A stretch of DNA of 64,000 bases from Pyronema omphalodes (GCA_024516155.1 JAJJXM010000051.1:248001-312000), one strand, 5' to 3'. Counted from the first letter of the stretch, positions 36,678-49,450 are shown. Notes: a model not told the origin generated them from the letters alone. Program-made: numbers and translations.

Positions 36678-37075
36678 GTTCATGTTATCAAAGTCTATTT
36701 GTGTTTTGGGTTTTTGGGTGGGATCTGGTTTCAATCTTCCGGCGTTTTGAGCGTATATTAGTTTTAGTTTTTCATGGCGTAAATTGGATACTTGTCTTGA
36801 TTGAATCTGGCTGTGCTTGCCTTGCTGCAATTCCTTTGTGATGTACATGGTTGCGTCCTTCAATCAATGTGTGTATCTATTATAAGTCTAACAAAATTTA
36901 ACCCTTGCGGAAGCGCTTTTAAATGGAGTGATAATCCCAATCTGTTCCTACTTCACATATCGTACACTCTCCAGATTCTTTTGCTCCCCTCCATCCAGCG
37001 TTGACATTTACATCCCGCTGCATATATGTTCACCTATTTCCTTGAACCTCATTATCTCTTCCAAATCCCTCTCCC
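36678..37075. other. Intergenic region between convergent KRR1 and the GatC-like gene
   Basis: 3' UTRs; nothing else seen. Confidence 0.6.
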
Positions 37076-37576
37076 TTAACCTTCCATTTCCTCGGCGACT
37101 TTACCATCTACCACATAAAACTCCCCAAACTTCTTCTTGGGCAACTCCATTGGTTTCCACCCGGTCTTATCCTTACGATTCTTCTCATTCAACTCTGCAA
37201 ACTCGTACTTCTTAAATTCCCACTCGTCCTCTACTCTTCTCATAGGCGGAACATCCTTTGTATCGACCGCTTGGATAGCTTTGACAAAATGCAAGTGGTT
37301 GTGTAGAGACTTCAATAGTGCTTCTTCTTCGGCCTCGGATTCGGGGGGTGGTAGAGCGGAGAGCCGAAGAAGATGGTGGAGCTTTTTCTTGGTGATGGAG
37401 TCCGAGGCGGCGTTGGAGGGGGAAGAGGTTGGGTCGGGAAGAAGGCTCGAGACGGACCAGGTAGCGTCGGGGACATGCATCATGACCGCCGTAGGATCGC
37501 TAGGAGGTGTCCATGAGGAGTTGTGGCGGCGCGCAATCCGCGCAACACTCGGGACGAGACGGCGGGCGATTGACAT
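37076..37576 (-). CDS. Mitochondrial glutamyl-tRNA(Gln) amidotransferase subunit C-like (Gta3/GatC)
   Basis: Single-exon gene of 166 residues. The N-terminus is a likely mitochondrial presequence (MSIARRLVPSVARIARRHNSSW: Arg-rich, no acidic residues). The central region LHHLLRLSALPPPESEAEEEALLKSLHNHLHFVKAIQAVDTKDVPPM follows the GatC pattern: two helices ending in V-D-T-x-x-V-P-P. The fungal C-terminal extension is basic (LPKKKFGEFYVVDGK). GatC stabilises the GatA/GatB amidotransferase that converts Glu-tRNA(Gln) to Gln-tRNA(Gln) in mitochondria. The Gta3-type assignment rests on this domain layout. It diverges from the P-loop kinase gene. Confidence 0.8.
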   Translation of the reverse strand: MSIARRLVPSVARIARRHNSSWTPPSDPTAVMMHVPDATWSVSSLLPDPTSSPSNAASDSITKKKLHHLLRLSALPPPESEAEEEALLKSLHNHLHFVKAIQAVDTKDVPPMRRVEDEWEFKKYEFAELNEKNRKDKTGWKPMELPKKKFGEFYVVDGKVAEEMEG

Positions 37577-37939
37577 CGTGGGCGCTGTTTGTGGAGGACG
37601 CGGAGTGACGTGAGGCGCGCGAACGGGGGAATTCCAATTATCGATAGCGGGGTTGCAGTCGGACGCGATGCGCTAAAGTAGAGTACCGGGTGCTAGCTTG
37701 CGGGAGTCGCGTGTCTCACCCTCATGGTGGGGTATTTACAACAGGATATCTTTGCTAAGGAACCGGGAATTAAATCACGTTATCAATTGGGATTTCTTCA
37801 TAAAGTGGGATTTTCTCCCGCATGATTCCTTGGGTTCTGTTGAAGCTCCATCCACTCCACTTATTGATACCCCAAAACTTTAATCCAACCTCACCTTTGA
37901 CCTCATCTCAGCTGATCCAGCAGCTCCTCTGAAGCTCTA
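37577..37939. promoter_or_regulatory. Divergent promoter region, GatC-like / P-loop kinase
   Basis: 363 bp between two divergent ATGs. No specific motif recognised. Confidence 0.45.
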
Positions 37940-38721
37940 ATGCAAGCCCAAGCCGACTCTCTCGTCCACTCGACTCTCTGTTAGTAATCCTCTCTCTCAA
38001 CCCCCCATCGAGGGACCATCCTTTCATCCCTAGCTAATACCTTACAGCTCGTTTTTCCTCCGTCCCTCCTCATGAGCGTTTATTGATCTCCATTGCCGGT
38101 ATCCCCGGCTGCGGCAAAACCACTCTTGCCGCCCGGGTTGTACACGGTCTTAACGCCGCTCTTGGCACCGAAATTGCTGCAATGATCCCCATGGATGGCT
38201 ACCATCTTACTCGGGCGGAATTATCAGCTATGCCAGATCCTGAAAGGGCTCATTATTGCCGTGGTGCTCATTGGACATTTAACCCAGTTGCGCTGCTGGA
38301 GTTAATAAAAGAGTGTAAGAAACCATTGGTGGGTGAAAGGGAGCAGATGACGATACATGCGGCGAGTTTTGATCACAAGATTAAAGATCCTAAAGAGGCG
38401 GATATTCCTATTAAACCTAATCATAGAATTCTTGTTTTTGAAGGGAATTATTTGAGTTTAAAGAATCCGAAAGAGTGGAGGGATGTTGCGGAGATGTTCG
38501 ATAAGCGGTGGTTTGTGGATGTTGAAGAAAAGGTTGCAAAGGAGCGGTTGGCGAAGAGGCATCTAGAAGCCGGTATCGTTGCGACAATGGAGGAGGGCTA
38601 TCAAAGAGCGGAGGGGAACGATTTGCCAAATGGGAGGTATTTGGCGGATCCACGGAATATGGTTGAGATTGACAGGAGATTGAAGAGTGTGGATGAGCCG
38701 GATTTTGTTTTGGGTCATTGA
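37940..38721 (+). CDS. P-loop kinase of the uridine kinase/phosphoribulokinase family
   Basis: Small kinase of 237 residues. Exons are 37940-37979 and 38048-38721; the intron has GTTAGT and TTACAG ends. A Walker A motif (GIPGCGKTTL) follows the strand LLISIAG. DGYHLTRAEL is the substrate-side block of the family and RGAHWTFNP the segment after it; FEGNYL and RLAKRHLEAGI follow. It resembles S. pombe C227.14-type putative uridine kinases and the yeast Yfh7 group; nicotinamide riboside kinase or pantothenate kinase-like activity is possible. The true substrate cannot be read from the sequence. Confidence 0.82.
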
Positions 38722-38960
38722 GCTTGACTAATGGGTGCTGCTTGTAACGTAGGTGGGTATTAATGGAAACGATGTTGTATTGCTCGGGTCTAGAGACCCT
38801 TAACACGCTCATTGGCTTGCGATAATTACATCTTTTAGCCCTGAATAAGACCCCAACATAATGCCCTAGCCCTATGCAACACGCAGAAACGCTCTAATAA
38901 AAACCATACATAAAAAACATAAGCAAATAAATATTATCTCGTAACAATCTGCTCATTACC
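38722..38960. other. Short intergenic region between convergent genes
   Basis: 3' UTRs only. Confidence 0.6.
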
Positions 38961-41562
38961 CTATGCCCCCCTCTCCGAAACCGTAGCAAATGTCTTTGAC
39001 TCACCCCCCTTCAACAGCGTCTCCTTCTGATGACTAATATTATCAAACCTAATCTTCAACCCTCCAGCCTGTCTCTGCCAATTTTCTGTCTTCTCCGTAG
39101 GATCACAAGCATTCGGATGTAACAAATTCGTCATAACTCTTCCAGTCGAAGTCTGGTTGAGCATCTGCTTCATAACCTCTATGTTGAACTTTGAAAACAG
39201 CCACATAAATGCGGCACCTGCACAAATAGCCATCCACAATAAGAGACACAAGAGAGCAGGAACTGCATATCTCCAATCATACTGAATAACCTTCTTGTAT
39301 CTTGATACCTGGATTCTGGGGTTTACTCCCATCGGCTTTGCATCAACTCCCATCCAGCTACCTTTCTGCGCCCTAGGAATCGCCGACTTGGTCCCAACAA
39401 CAGCAGAAGCTACCAGGTCCGTCCAAATGAGATTAATCATGATTCCAGTTGACTCTGCTTTTTTTGTAAGCTGCTGCCATTTAACGTACATTGAATAATC
39501 CAGTAATCCAGTATAGTCCGGTAAACTATCACGAGAGGACTCTGAATACAAATTATTCAACGCAGCAGAGAAAACCGTCTTTGCAGCCAGCGAATCTTGT
39601 CCATAGGTAATACTAACTCCCGGGGATGTAGCTGGTAGTATGAGGGATTCAGATTGCCGGAAATCCAAACCTGGGGTGCCGTTGTATTTCGGATCAACCA
39701 TTCCCCATAAGGGGGTGTAATCTTGCAAAACTGCATCAACTCCCCAACCAGCTAAAGATTTGTTCATGTTCTCGACAGCCCACATGGGTTTGGTCGAAGG
39801 GTCGTGGTACTCCTTGGGCTTGATAGAAGTGACTTTAAGGTTGTCAAGAGTTGTGGTGCCGTTAATGAGGAAAGAAACTTCTTTGATGGAGGCTCGAGTG
39901 GCTGAGGCACAGACATAGAGATTACGAGTGTAGGAAGAGTTCGGGGCAAAGAGGAGGGTATCACGGCCATCCTCTAGGCGGGCAGCACCGTAAACATAAC
40001 CACAGTGAATGCCAATGGTATCAATATTGCCGTAGTCTGCGTTTCCATAGCCGGCGCAGATAGTTTCTAGCATCACCAAATTATCAGTTTTTGCTTTCTT
40101 GACGAGTGATATTTATGATAATAATTGACTTACGAGCATTAGTGAAGTTCCTAGAAGTTATTGACATTCTTGCCTGTGCTCCGGGGGAAAGCTTCAATCC
40201 CGTTGTATTACTTGGGTTACCAAAAGTGTCTGCCATATCGAGATACCCGCCGTTAATAGCACTCATTGTGATCTTATTAAAAACCGGTATACCACCTCCA
40301 AATGTATCCCCCTTCCTAAGTAAATACCTCTCCCCTTTCTTTGGATTCATATCCTTCAATCCTTTTGTAGTTGTGAGATTTAAATAAACCGCTGTCACCG
40401 CATTAGATAACCAAGCTGCTTTATATGCGCGAGCTTGAAGGTCGACATTCTGAGTATCATTCCAAAAGCCGGGATAAGGGTATGATCGGGCTAAATCGGC
40501 GAATCCACCGTTGTCGATAAGGTAGGTGGCGACTGATGTGCTAGATGCACTTGAAGCACTGGTGAATTGGAATGTGAGATTAGTGTCGACGCACTCAGTA
40601 AAAGGCTGGACCCAGGTTAGGTCTTCCTTCCAGGCTGCACCAAGATTGGATTCAGTGGGGATGGTGTGGTTTCTGAAGCCAATTCCTCCTATTCTATCGG
40701 TTCCAGTGCGAGTGTCAACAATGAGTCCTTCTATCACCTGGGTATCATTTTTTAAAATGAGGCGCTCAACAGGCCGGAAAGAGCCTTGAATATAAGTTTT
40801 TCCTTCGTTAATTCGGTTGCTTCTCAGTCCCTCGTACAAGCGGTACTGGATATCGAGCAACCCACTGAGGGTACTCCCTTCTCTCCCAGTAACACTGGTA
40901 AAGATCTCCGTTAAGTTTTCCGGCAATGTGACGTCAATAGTAGCAGAGTCGAATTCCCCAACATTATAAATTCCTGTAGCGTTTCTAAAGGTCCGGTAAC
41001 CCCCAAAGGTTCCAGGACAGTTCATTAATAGCATGTCTCCGCATTTACGGGAGAAGTTGAAACTGGGGCGAGGAGGCGTCGACTGGCCCCATGATGAAAG
41101 ATCTTTAGCGTATACGAAGTTTGCAATCGTAGCATCGCTGGGTTGGAGGGCATCGCTCAATCCGAGGGGAGTGACGATACCGGCGATTGTAAGAAGGAGC
41201 AACGTTAAGGTGCCGATTCGGGTTAGAAGTTTGGCGGCGAAGCGGACGTTGGTTGTTTGTACGGTGTCCGCACGAAGTATGTTGGGCCAGAGGGATATTT
41301 GTGTAACACGATTTACAACAGACCTGAGAGGGTATCAGGATAATTATTCATGAAGGATTTTGGAAGATGATTACCAAGTGGCGGCTGAGTTTTCGTTGCC
41401 GATATGGCCGACTAATATTACTACTATGGCCACTGGAATGGTAAAATGAACTGCCATTGATTATGAGTTAGAAAGTCTTGCTTGGGAGCATTATATATGA
41501 GGTTACTTACGGAGTTGTACAGCAGCGGCAATCAAGCCGGATACCTGACCAACAGTGATCAT
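38961..41562 (-). CDS. Large uncharacterised membrane glycoprotein (fungal family)
   Basis: I do not know a function. Exons assigned are 41562-41511, 41450-41375, 41323-40134 and 40066-38961, giving at least 807 residues. The true start may lie in a further upstream exon, since the open frame continues 5' of the chosen ATG. Three hydrophobic segments occur near the N-terminus (around VSGLIAAAVQLHFTIPVAIVVILV and LTLLLLTIAGIVTPLGL). A region of roughly 600 residues rich in N-glycosylation sequons (NLT, NDT, NTT, NGT, NSS) and a few cysteines follows. One strong membrane segment comes near the end (YAVPALLCLLLWMAICAGAAFMWLF), then a 90-residue cytoplasmic tail. This topology is common in uncharacterised Pezizomycotina proteins. 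It looks like a cell-surface or endomembrane protein. Confidence 0.72.
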
Positions 41563-42189
41563 GGCGAAAGCTACCGAAAAGAATGTATGTGACGTCTCTC
41601 CGGGCAGTTGAAGAAGCTTTTAACTAATTAGAGTTCAAGGAATAATAGGGGAGATTATAATGTGCGTAGTTTAAACCAGTGGACAATCCCCTGAAGAGGT
41701 ATTTCAAATGTTCTGCATAAATGCATAGCCGCTAAAGCTCTACTTAAAAGCATCATGTTACACGATATCTCAAGATTGATTCTCAGTATGTACGGTCTCG
41801 GGCCAGGGTTCAGAATCTCGACTAAAACATGCAGCTAAATGAGCAGCCATTGGGAATACGAGATCGTTACACAAATCCATGTTGTTGTATCTGGTCCCTA
41901 TTCGCCGACAGGTGGCGTCTCTCAGGGAGTCGGTCTTTTGTCCAGAAATGCCTTCAGGCAGATTAAGGGGACCCATGTTCCACTGATGGTGGAAAACAAA
42001 TGGGAGGCCTGGTTGAATAGCTTATTCTGGTGCAATCCTGCTCAATAACCGTTGTACAGACGATAATTCATATTCTCAGGGGTTTCTGTATAAAATTTGA
42101 GTTACTCTGTAACAGTACTTGGGCCAAGGCATCAAAAACCCATTATATTCACCCAAGACATTCCGATAATACATCAAGGACCATCAAAA
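41563..42189. other. Intergenic region between two cell-surface protein genes
   Basis: Divergent upstream regions. A possible extra 5' exon of the membrane protein may lie at 41620-41760 (an ATG-started frame with RALAAMHLCRTFEIPL), but I could not join it in frame. Confidence 0.4.
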
Positions 42190-42966
42190 ATGATCTATCG
42201 AAACCTCCCCGCACTACACACAATCAGCATCGCTCTCCATGCTTTCGGAGCACTGGCACAAATGATAACTCCCGCCCCAATCGGTCCTGGAAAGTATGCA
42301 AAAATCACCAAACGTCTCCGAACTGATGCATCTTTCCTTATGTCCGCCATGCACGTCTGCTGGTCCACTGGAGGGGCTTGTGGTTCTTCCCAAATCAACC
42401 TTCATGATGCATGTACTATTGAATATCAAGGGTCGTTTGATTATCTCTGGTGTCTCTGCACCACTGGATATTACGACTCTTTAGACAAGTAGGAAGCCCT
42501 CTTCACTGACATTTTCGTGAACCGGTTTTAACTTTGATGGAATTTTAGATGCAGTAGCTGTGAAGCTTCAGTCGGCCTGAAGTCAACAGATTTTCTGGTT
42601 GAGGCCATCAGTAGTCATAAATCCGGTTGTGATGAAAGGACTTCGACTATGAAAACGAAATCTCCTCAGTTATTTGGAGCTGATGGGAAACTCAAGACTG
42701 GGTCTGATGCTATCGCTGTTGCCACAGCTTCTGAGAATAGATTGACGCCAACGGCAACAAGTAAGGCCAGGGCTACATCGGATGATACAGGAATGGCTAA
42801 GCCTACGGTTGCTATCATTGATGAACTTATACCGGCAGCTTCTACGAGTACCAGAAAACCGCTTGTACAGACTGAAAACTCGGCCGGGGAAGGATTCCGG
42901 CAATATATGGTAGGATTTGCTGGATTGTTGTGGGCTTTCTTTATTTTTATGGTTATGTTGATGTAA
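42190..42966 (+). CDS. Predicted secreted, GPI-anchored cysteine-rich protein
   Basis: No family recognised. Exons are 42190-42488 and 42549-42966 (GTAGGA donor, TTTTAG acceptor), giving 238 residues. The N-terminus has a signal-peptide-like segment (LPALHTISIALHAFGALAQ). Residues 55-130 hold eight cysteines in a compact pattern (VCWSTGGAC, DACTIEY, WCLCTTGYY, CSSC, SGC). A Ser/Thr/Ala-rich stalk of about 90 residues follows. The C-terminus is a hydrophobic tail (FAGLLWAFFIFMVMLM) with no basic residue after it, as in GPI-anchor signals. The layout is that of fungal cell-wall or plasma-membrane surface proteins. The cysteine spacing did not fit CFEM as I know it. Confidence 0.72.
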
Positions 42967-45030
42967 TCTTAATAGATGACTCTTCGCCTGATTTATTACG
43001 GGTATGAATGCAACGGGTATCAATTGGAATAGTTAACGAGACCTTTTACCTCGGAAACATGATGAACTAAGAGTCCATGGGTATTCAATGCGCTCAAAAA
43101 CCTTCATAATGCATGTGAATGATGTTCATTATTCATAAAAATTGGAAATTGTGCCATGAAAATCGTACGTGATACGAAATAAAGTTGACATGCCGTAAAC
43201 CAACTTTCTGACGATGAACTATATGCACTGTGTCACCAGATTCATAACGCGAACCGAATGTCATCTCATTGGTAACACTGCTGCCTTGGAGTAGCATTTG
43301 ATATTCAACCTCAATTTCAGTACGATATGGGATCAACTAGTCTTCATTATTCTCGTTGTATTAAGTACCGAAAATATTTTCGTCATAAGTGACACCTCCC
43401 GAATGTCGTTATTTCTAGCGCTAGAGATCTGTAGGAGTACGAGCCCTACCAATCCTAACTTCTGAATCCAGCGGAGTGCCTGGGGAGAGTAACCATGGAT
43501 GCACGTGCTGATAGTATGTACGATCATAGCTAAAACCAACAACCAGAGTGCAACGCTCGGGCTATAGGTTTCAACTTATCCTGACAAGGAATGTCTCCGA
43601 AGTAACCCTGTAGTGAATGCTTGTAATGTTTCTTTACACCTGAATACTTACAGCCTCCATAGGGGACCGTGATCACGGCTCGATATCGATTTTGCCTAGC
43701 GGTAACTAGAGGTTACAAGTCAGTTTTCCTGATAGATTGGATGTAATAGGAAAGTACAGTAAAACTCGGAGAAAGTGGTCGTCTAGGGCCAGGTCTGGTA
43801 CCATGCCTACAATCCCAGTAAAACTTTTAATTTTCCAATAGCACACCAAGGGAACGCCGAAAAATGATCGACAAGTAATTGTCATGCTTAATTCAACCAC
43901 AACTTATCTCTCCCCATATACCCCTCCTATTATTCGCTTAATGACAACCAGAACGAATAACCGACCGACTAGCCAGTTAGCAGCAATAAGGCTTGAACAA
44001 CCACCTTCTACTTTGGTTGTGCGATTTGGAATCATTGTGAACTTGGACTCAATATCAACCTAGAAGCGATAATTAATGCGTAAAAAATGCATCATGGTAT
44101 CTGGACCTCGTATTGGGGCGCACGAATGTACAATCGTTAGCTGAGACTGTTAATTGCTAAAAAGCCTTTCCTGATGTGCATCGCAATTCGTATTTATGAG
44201 GCCCTGCCTATGTATTAGCCTGTTTTAACCTTAATTCAACATCATATGGGCGAAACCCCTGAATCTTATGACTAACAAGAAGATACTTGCGTGATACTCG
44301 AGACGTTTTCCAATAATTCACTAATGTGGTTGGACTTTTTGAAAATCATGTTGATAATCTGATAACATGAGAGATGAAAGATAAAATGAGAGAAGTAAAA
44401 GCTCAGCTTCTAGATTATCATCAAGTAAATGAACACAGCGTCGAGCGCTTTCTATTTTGTGATTCAAATTTAGTGATATTTTATTCATTACACGATTATA
44501 GCTGAAAAGCCAAGATTTTTCTCCTCTTGCTTTACCTTTCGCTCCTTCGGACCTCCAGTAATAATGAGTACACGGAAATGTTAGGGGCGAGTGATTATGT
44601 AAGATTAAGGCGCGTACAGTACAGAAAGAGAATATGGTCGATACAAAGACCAAGTTATGGTGTTGAAATACCCATTCCGAAATATCGTGAGACCTAATCA
44701 GACTGGAGACAGAAGTTGTAGGAAACGATAATCTTTATATCTATACTTGATAACACGTACGACATTTTAGTTGATCAACCGCAAAAAGTGTCTGCTGCTA
44801 GAGAGAAGTCCTAAGGGCTTTCTACAGAATTGTTTCAAACCCCAATCAGCAGCCAGTGTAAGACTTTCACGATAACTAAGGTGTTGTGACAAGAGGTTGA
44901 ACGTCGATCCTAAGCTACCTTTCAACCATATCACATCACTCGTAACGTGATACTTGACTCTTCAGTTTTATACCTCAACCTCCATCCTTCATCACAACCC
45001 CTCGACCAAGAATTCAGATACCTCATCAAA
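42967..45030. other. Gene-poor AT-rich region
   Basis: About 2 kb without a supported gene on either strand. Open frames are under 115 codons and show no family resemblance. Just upstream of unit D. Confidence 0.55.
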
Positions 45031-45049
45031 TTTTGACTCCCAAACCCTC

Positions 45050-45720
45050 AATCATTCGATCTTGCTCTTTCCCCTCAGGCAAAGAAGCAACATCGGGCAT
45101 TCCGGGACTGAAACCCGAGGCTGCCATGGGAAACCATGCTGGAACCACCCAAACATGTAAACCGGCCCATCCCCCAGTTGGCACTCCCCCAGTTGGCACT
45201 CCCCCAGTTGGCACTCCCCCAGTTGGCACTCCCCCAGTTGGCACTCCCCCAGATGGCACTATCCCCCAGATGGCACTATCCCCCAGATGGCACTATCCCC
45301 CAGACAGCACTACCACTGCTGTCCACCTCTTCAAAGTTAGTTACTCCGGGTCCGCCGCGCCCTATGACTCCCAGGTGGAGATCGAATAGAGGGTGTCGAA
45401 CCGCCGGGTGCTGGAATGTTGCCACGGTCGGTCTTGTTGTCGTCGTCGGTGAGGAGAGAAGAAGGAGGGGAGGAAAGGGAGGTATTTATAGGTTGGGTGG
45501 GGCCGGGTAGCTAGAGCTTAAAGTTTCGCCGATGGTATTGTTGTGCCAAGAAGTAAATGGCAGATGTAGGCGCAGCTGAAGGGGTTGAGATTCATGAGAT
45601 GGGGTTGAAGAGTAGAGTTGAGGGGTCGAGATAGAAAGAAGTAGAGAGGACGAAGTACAGATAAGTCTGTTTTTTGGGAATAGAAATTGGCTTCAAACTG
45701 CCTTAGAAATATGATGATAA
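45050..45720 (-). repeat. Dispersed repeat unit D (long-spacer type), inverted copy of unit B
   Basis: Reverse-strand copy. The tail lies at 45065-45170 (reverse complement of GCCTGAGGGGAAAGAAC), the minisatellite at about 45175-45300 with fewer 15-mers than B plus three diverged ATGGCACTATCCCCC-type units, and the TATA box (TATTTATA on +) at 45483-45490. The leader between TATA box and array matches B almost base for base, and the leader spacing (about 183 nt) is that of B and F. Confidence 0.88.
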
Positions 45721-45729
45721 AGGATTCGC

Positions 45730-46500
45730 TGGTAATACAACAGTAACCCTTTTGTCTTCGCCTATTCCTGGAATATCTCATTTATTTGTACGAAAGAGAG
45801 GGAGATAATTCAATGTTACAGGAAGTTAGCAAAACTTCATGCGAGAAGCTTCATGAACTAGATTTTAGTTTTGTTGTTTTCGTAGCAGCCCACACAAAAA
45901 CATCCCGCTTGAATTATTAGGGGAGATAGAATGTGATTTCTGCATTATTGGCCCCAGAACTTCTCAAAACCATCCCAATTGATAGCGTATGAAAACGTAG
46001 GAGTCGAATCTTTGAATGTAAGCATAGTAGCGAAGTCCTAACGCAAAACTGCCCCATTCGACCCTAACACAAGGGGATTGGGCAGTTCTCCGGGTTTGAC
46101 CGCGGGATCGATCCAAAATACTAATAGAGGATACTAATGTATAGAAGGGTATGATGAAGAACCATAGAGATTGGGAAAAATGGTGGGTATTTATTGACTC
46201 TGGACACATTATATTTGTGTCTATTTGTACTATTTTACATTATTTGCCAACTTGAGCAGGTCCTGTAGACGGCAGCCATTAATGAGACAAATAAACCTTA
46301 CATAGGAGTTTGTGACCACGGCTTGATATGAATTGATTATAGCGGTAACTGGAGGATAAAAAGCGGTTTTGCGTTGCGGCAGTGCTCGTTTCTTAGGCTT
46401 ATCACAATGTATCACTCGTAGTGTATTTTACAATCAACCATTTTGTGGTCCATTCAACCCTCTTTCAACCTGAACACCACCTACCCATCAGCATCGGCTT
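45730..46500 (-). repeat. Inverted copy of the A-B spacer
   Basis: Read on the minus strand this matches 16340-17120 with scattered substitutions, including the AACTGCCC inverted repeat and the segment GGGGCCAATAATGCAGAAA. No gene seen. Confidence 0.85.
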
Positions 46501-46519
46501 TCGACACGTCTAAACACCT

Positions 46520-47110
46520 GAATCCACAACACCAGGTACGCAAACAGCATTGATCTCGTTCTTTCCCCTCAGGCAAAGTAACAACATCAGGCATTTCGGG
46601 CTCGAGACCCAGGACAGCCTTGGAAAAACATGCTGGTTACCCAGACACGACAAACCGGACGACCTTATGTATCCCCCAGATGGCACTCCCTCAGATGGCA
46701 CTCCCTCAGTTGGCACTCCCTCAGATGGCACTCCCTCAGTTGGCACTCCCTCAGTTGGCACTCCCTCAATTGGCACTCCCTCAGCGGCACTCCCCCAGTC
46801 GTCGAAGTCTTCTGGGTGGAGGGAGGAAGGGGGGTATTTATAGGTGAGGTGGATCCGGGTAGCGGATGCTCAAAGTTTCGCCGATCAGTTGTCAAGTGTG
46901 GCATTGTAGTGCCAAGAAGAAGATGGTAGACGGGCGACGAAATTGATGGGGTCGAGATACATGAGATGTGGTCGAAGAGTCGACTTCAGGGGTTGAGATT
47001 GGGTTGGGCGAAGATGAAGAAATATAGAAAAGACTGGGTTTGGGAATCGAAATTGGCTTTGGTTGCCGTGGAAAAATGTGAGGACAAGGGATCGTAATTA
47101 AAGCAACAAT
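46520..47110 (-). repeat. Dispersed repeat unit E (short-spacer type), inverted copy of unit A
   Basis: The conserved tail is at 46535-46600, about seven 15-mers at 46675-46800 (core CCCTCAGTTGGCACT on +), and TATTTATA at 46835-46842, about 35 nt from the array as in A. The similarity to A fades beyond about 46930, where A carries an ATT microsatellite instead. Confidence 0.86.
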
Positions 47111-48780
47111 ATTTTTCTTCGCCATTTTCTAGAATACCTTATTGGTTGTAAGATAGACCGCAAGATAATTGAGTTTGACGGGGAGTAAGGAAAACAACCG
47201 CGAGGAATTGTTTAGGCTATGATGGCAAGGGTTGTTGGCAATGGCTATCAGCTATATTTTGGGGTTATTTGGACTATGTTATGATGTTCGCTGACGGCAA
47301 GCGGGTTGTGTATACACTAACCGTTAATTGGATCAATATTGAACCGGAGTATACTGACAGCATGCATCGGAGCCCGTGATTACGGCTCAATATTGGTTCC
47401 GTATAGCGGTATCTGGGGGATAAAAACCAGAGCTCTTATAGACCTTCCAGATCTCAGTTAACGTATGATACAATGAAATAAAACAATAAAGAAACGACAT
47501 CTCCAGAACATCGGATGGCGTGCTACGTACTGTTAGTTCATTATGAGATTTCCAAGTTTTTCCCCAGCTTCGCGATGTAGCTTGAGAGAGTTCTTTTTTT
47601 ATTCGCCGTATGCCATTATTCTTTGATATGGATACCGTAACATGAGTTGATATTACCGCATCACGCCATGCACCTGTTTATAAATTTATCCAATCAACAT
47701 GTAGCGTCAGCATAACCCACTTACTGCCAGTAAATAACGTAATACATATATAGTCTGAATAGTTATGAGGCGTTCAATGAATAAATACCCACCATCTTCC
47801 TCATTCTCCATGATGTTTCATCATGCCCTTCTATTAGTATCTTATATTAGTATCTTGCATTGACTCCCCGTTCAATCCCCTTGTGCTAGGGGATGGGGCA
47901 GTTTTGCGTTAGGTCCGCCATACCATGTTGGCATTCAAATCTTCGACTTTTCTGCCTGTCTCCCATATTAATTGAGTTTATTTTGAGAAATTCTGTTTAT
48001 GGATGATGGCACTGGCTTCTACGAGTAAGACCGCAAGAGGAACGGAATCAAGATTACTAATCGCGACTCCAAACAACCTTTTCCATTATTCCAAGACGTG
48101 AGTGTCGAGTCAAAGCATGAGCCATCTAATCCAAAATAATATATCTCCAATTCCAACCCGAAGAAAACCACCAGAATATACCATTATTGTGAATGACTTA
48201 TTATGGTAACAATGAAGCCAAAATCAACTCTATAAGGCTTCTTGCATAGACAAAGTAACAAGACTCTACGAAGGCGGCCGAGAGTACGGTACGAGTAGTG
48301 GTATGGCCATGCCAATATCTCTTTGGTGAAGTACATCAGTCGTGATAGGCAATATAATGGAAAGGCTTGTAGTGCTCGTACGCTAGATAGGTAAATAATA
48401 CCTTGGTATTTTGTATATCAGGAGAAAATGCTAAGTCTCTATTGAAGAACCAGAAGCGTCAAACCGGCCGTATAATTGCATATACATAGTAGAAGTTATC
48501 TTAAGATAGGATATAGCGGAGACATATTATTGCAATTTAAGACAATTGGGATTGTTTATTTAATCCATGATTAAGCTGATAGCCGTATTCAAGAACCCTG
48601 TTCCATCATCGTCCGAACAGTTCCTCGCGTTTGTGTTCCTCGCTTCCTGTCATACTCAATTATCTTCCTGTCTTTCGTATAACTAACGAAGTATTCCAGA
48701 AATTGGTGAAGGGAAATGCCTGACTATGATGTGACCAATGAATCCCTTGTCATGATATTTTTAAGGTATGTAGAAGCCAA
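47111..48780. other. Spacer between repeat units E and F
   Basis: Contains a partial copy of the A-B spacer (47780-47990, with the hairpin ATCCCC ... GGGGAT and GGGGCAGTTTTGCGTTAGG). About 500 bp that the A-B locus lacks (roughly 48050-48550) follow, then sequence shared with the B-C spacer. No gene seen. Confidence 0.6.
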
Positions 48781-48789
48781 TTTCTATTC

Positions 48790-49450
48790 TCAAGAAACAG
48801 ACTTTTCTATTCTTGTTTCTCGCTCTCCAGCCAAATCTTGACCCCTCAAGCCAACCCTTTGACCACACCTCATGAATTTCAACCCCTTCGTCTTCGCCTA
48901 CCATCTATCACTTTCTTCTTGGCACAACAATACCATCGGCGAAACTTTGAGCTCTAGCTACCCGACTCTACCCAAACCTATAAATACCTCCCTTCCTCCC
49001 CTCTTCCTTCTCTCCTCACCGACGACGACAACAAGACCGACCGTGGCAACATACCAGCACCCGGCGGTTCGACACCCTCTATTCGATCTCCATCTGGGAG
49101 TCATAGGGCGCGGCAGACCCGGAGTAACTAACTTTGATGAAAAGGAGGACAGCAGTGGTAGTGCCGTCTGGGGGATAGTGCCAACTGGGGGAGTGCCAAC
49201 CGGGGGAGTGCCAACCGGGGGAGTGCCAACTGGGGGAGTGCCAACTGGGGGAGTGCCAACTGGGGGAGTGCCAACTGGGGGAGTGCCAACTGGGGGACGG
49301 GCCGGTTTACATGTTTGGGTGGTTCCAGCATGGTTTCCCATGGCAGCCTCGGGTTTCAATCCCGCAATGCCCGATATTGTTTCTTTGCCCGAGGGGAAAG
49401 AACGATATCGATGCGATTGTGTGCCTGGTGTTGGAAATTCAGAGGTTTAG
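48790..49450 (+). repeat. Dispersed repeat unit F (long-spacer type), 8-unit minisatellite
   Basis: Same orientation and layout as B. TATAAATA is at 48979-48986, followed by a CT-rich tract, a conserved leader, about eight 15-mers (49177-49294) and the conserved tail. Two units carry CCAACC instead of CCAACT. Confidence 0.87.
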
